26,044 bases of DNA from a virus: IMG/VR virus record IMGVR_UViG_3300023109_003022, positions 1 through 26,044 of that record. One strand, 5' to 3'. The position numbers and the translations under genes are program-made. The notes under the pieces were generated by a model. The model did not search any database, was not told the DNA's origin, and saw only the letters and a program-made list of their open reading frames with translations. Below, piece after piece: positions 25,158 through 26,044 of the stretch. Position 1 is the first letter of the stretch. The number at the start of each line of letters is the position of its first letter.

Positions 25158-25383
25158 GTTTAACCTTTTTAAACAAATCCATGAGATAATATATTACGGA
25201 AAAGGATATGATTATGATACGGTATATAATATGCCATTGTGGTTGAGAAATATTACTTTTAAATTCATTCAGGATTCTATCAATCAGAGAAATGAAGCTG
25301 AAAGAAAAGCATACGAAGGATCTGAAGGAAATACAAACACAAACTTAGATTGGGTTAATCCCGATAGAAGTAAATTAAAATAA
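25081..25383 (+). CDS. gp51-like / frameshift extension of the gp26-like protein
   Basis: This frame is +1 relative to the gp26-like gene. From an ATG at 25081 it would give 100 aa, but the first ~17 residues (MMVKMARRRSQYPLRYS) only mirror the gp26 frame. The protein-like part begins at FFGLTQEYRF and continues NLFKQIHEIIYYGKGYDYDT and VYNMPLWLRNITFKFIQDSI, a helical domain of the kind found in gp51-like and tail-chaperone C-terminal regions. It may be made from an internal start (ATG 25081, 25084 or 25093, or TTG 25120, which lies 12 nt after GAGGAGGAGG), or by ribosomal frameshifting at T7 (25131-25137), which would give a ~326-aa fusion. That the frame is coding is well supported; the start is not. 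Confidence 0.6.
   Translation: MMVKMARRRSQYPLRYSFFGLTQEYRFNLFKQIHEIIYYGKGYDYDTVYNMPLWLRNITFKFIQDSINQRNEAERKAYEGSEGNTNTNLDWVNPDRSKLK
25131..25137 (+). promoter_or_regulatory. Candidate frameshift site (T7) in the gp26/gp51 overlap
   Basis: In the gp26 frame this reads CAG TTT TTT TGG. A +1 (or -2) slip on TTT re-pairs perfectly and enters the downstream frame at GGC CTG ACT; a -1 slip meets TGA at 25142. Position between the tail tube and tape-measure genes matches the location of programmed frameshifts in many tailed phages. Confidence 0.4.
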
Positions 25384-25390
25384 ATATTTA

Positions 25391-25417
25391 GGAGGCATCA
25401 AGTTTTTGGTGCCTCTT
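25391..25417 (+). terminator. Hairpin terminator after gp26/gp51 unit
   Basis: GAGGCATCA (25392-25400) pairs with TGGTGCCTC (25407-25415), with one G-U pair, around a T-rich loop, 9 nt after the stop at 25383. The downstream T tract is short (TTCATATTT), so termination may be partial. Confidence 0.75.
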
Positions 25418-25445
25418 CATATTTATGACATATACCTAATGTCTA

Positions 25446-26044
25446 ATGGCTAGTAAAGAAGAAATACAAAAGCAGAATATTGAAGAAGCAAACCAAGCTT
25501 TAGGGGAACAACTTAATTTAGTTTCCCAACTCAATGATAAAATGATTGATTTAACTAAAACCCTAAAAGAAAAGGGCACTTTAGATAAACTATCAGCTAC
25601 TGCCGTTAAAGATGTAGTTGCTGCAACTAAAAACCTAAAATCAGAATATGATTCTGTAAAAAATGTTCAAAAAGATATTGCAAAAAATGAAAAACTAAGT
25701 AATGAATTAATAAAACAAGGAAATGCTTTAAAAACTGCTGGTGGTAAACAATTAGAAGACGAAGTTAAAATGCTTAAAACACAAGAAAGCAGTTTAACAA
25801 AAGCACAAAATAAACTTGCTAAAATGAATCAACAAAAAGCTTTAGGGCAAAAAGTTGATGAAGTTTTACTTAAACAAGCTGAAGATACCGTTCTTAAAAA
25901 ACAAACCCAACTTGATATAACTCTAGAAACTCTTAGTGCAGAAGCAGAACAATTAGCTTATATAGAAGAAGCAGAAAAAGCAAATGCAGCTAATGCTCAA
26001 CATTTAGCTGAACAGTTAAAACGTCAACAAAACCTAGAAAAAGC
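25446..26044 (+). CDS. Tape-measure protein, N-terminal part (3' end outside window)
   Basis: An ATG at 25446 opens a frame that runs to the window end (199 complete codons) with no stop. The visible protein begins MASKEEIQKQNIEEANQALG and is almost entirely charged, alanine-rich coiled coil with Lys, Glu, Gln and Leu in heptads, and no Pro, Trp or Cys. This is typical of the N-terminal region of tail tape-measure proteins, which set tail length and are packed inside the tube. Position after sheath, tube and gp26/gp51-like genes supports this. No membrane segment is visible yet. Another long coiled-coil tail protein cannot be excluded. Confidence 0.75.
   Translation, partial: MASKEEIQKQNIEEANQALGEQLNLVSQLNDKMIDLTKTLKEKGTLDKLSATAVKDVVAATKNLKSEYDSVKNVQKDIAKNEKLSNELIKQGNALKTAGGKQLEDEVKMLKTQESSLTKAQNKLAKMNQQKALGQKVDEVLLKQAEDTVLKKQTQLDITLETLSAEAEQLAYIEEAEKANAANAQHLAEQLKRQQNLEK

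Noticed and set aside
6420-25427. T4-type late promoters (TATAAATA) upstream of tail genes
   Set aside because: The recurrent element reads TATTTATA on the coding strand, which is the reverse complement of the T4 late motif, so the orientation is wrong for driving these genes; kept only as an unexplained motif.
1-26044. tRNA genes, insertion sequences, integrase or attachment sites
   Set aside because: No cloverleaf-like segment, transposase or recombinase motifs, or terminal inverted repeats were seen; all gaps are short and AT-rich.

Overview
The window is 26 kb of a contractile-tailed bacteriophage genome (myovirus, class Caudoviricetes), inferred from a tail sheath, tail tube, T4 gp26-like protein and start of a tape-measure protein encoded consecutively at 22.0-26.0 kb. 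All genes lie on the + strand. The DNA is AT-rich. Start codons follow A/T-rich leaders and almost never a Shine-Dalgarno motif, which fits a Bacteroidota host; that host assignment is inference.

Layout. (1) 1-12.2 kb holds four giant collagen-like fibre genes. The first is cut by the window start and has a proline-free Gly-Thr-Ser repeat of about 1,030 residues before a C-terminal head. The next three (895, 878 and 1,053 aa) are paralogues: a shared ~60-residue N-terminal domain, a Gln-rich Gly-X-Y shaft ([12 protein letters not shown]), and different C-terminal beta-rich heads of C1q/TNF-like appearance. The third paralogue also carries a PA14-like domain inside the shaft. (2) 12.3-20.9 kb is a tightly coupled seven-gene modification cassette: a GT2-methyltransferase fusion, two different 2-oxoglutarate/Fe(II) oxygenases, a 1,122-aa four-part enzyme (FkbM methyltransferase, GT4, unassigned GT-like, GT25-like), a GT4, a second FkbM methyltransferase, and a homologue of the autotransporter O-heptosyltransferases TibC/Aah. 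(3) 20.9-26.0 kb holds a small fibre-like protein, a small coiled-coil protein, tail sheath, tail tube, gp26-like protein, an overlapping out-of-frame gp51-like reading frame, and the tape measure (cut by the window end). Two hairpin terminators flank the gp26/gp51 unit.

How it may work together: the placement of sugar-transfer, methylation and hydroxylation genes between fibre genes and tail genes suggests the phage builds a decorated coat of collagen-like fibres, with the Ser/Thr-rich shaft as the likeliest O-glycan acceptor and the heads binding host or surface glycans. This is a hypothesis. The sequence directly shows three strikingly regular repeat clocks: 72 nt (24 residues) in the Thr/Ser shaft, a ~441-nt super-repeat above it, and a 126-nt (42 residues, 14 triplets) period that recurs in all three Gln-rich paralogues with unrelated unit sequences. 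No stretch above 300 bases lacks a gene.
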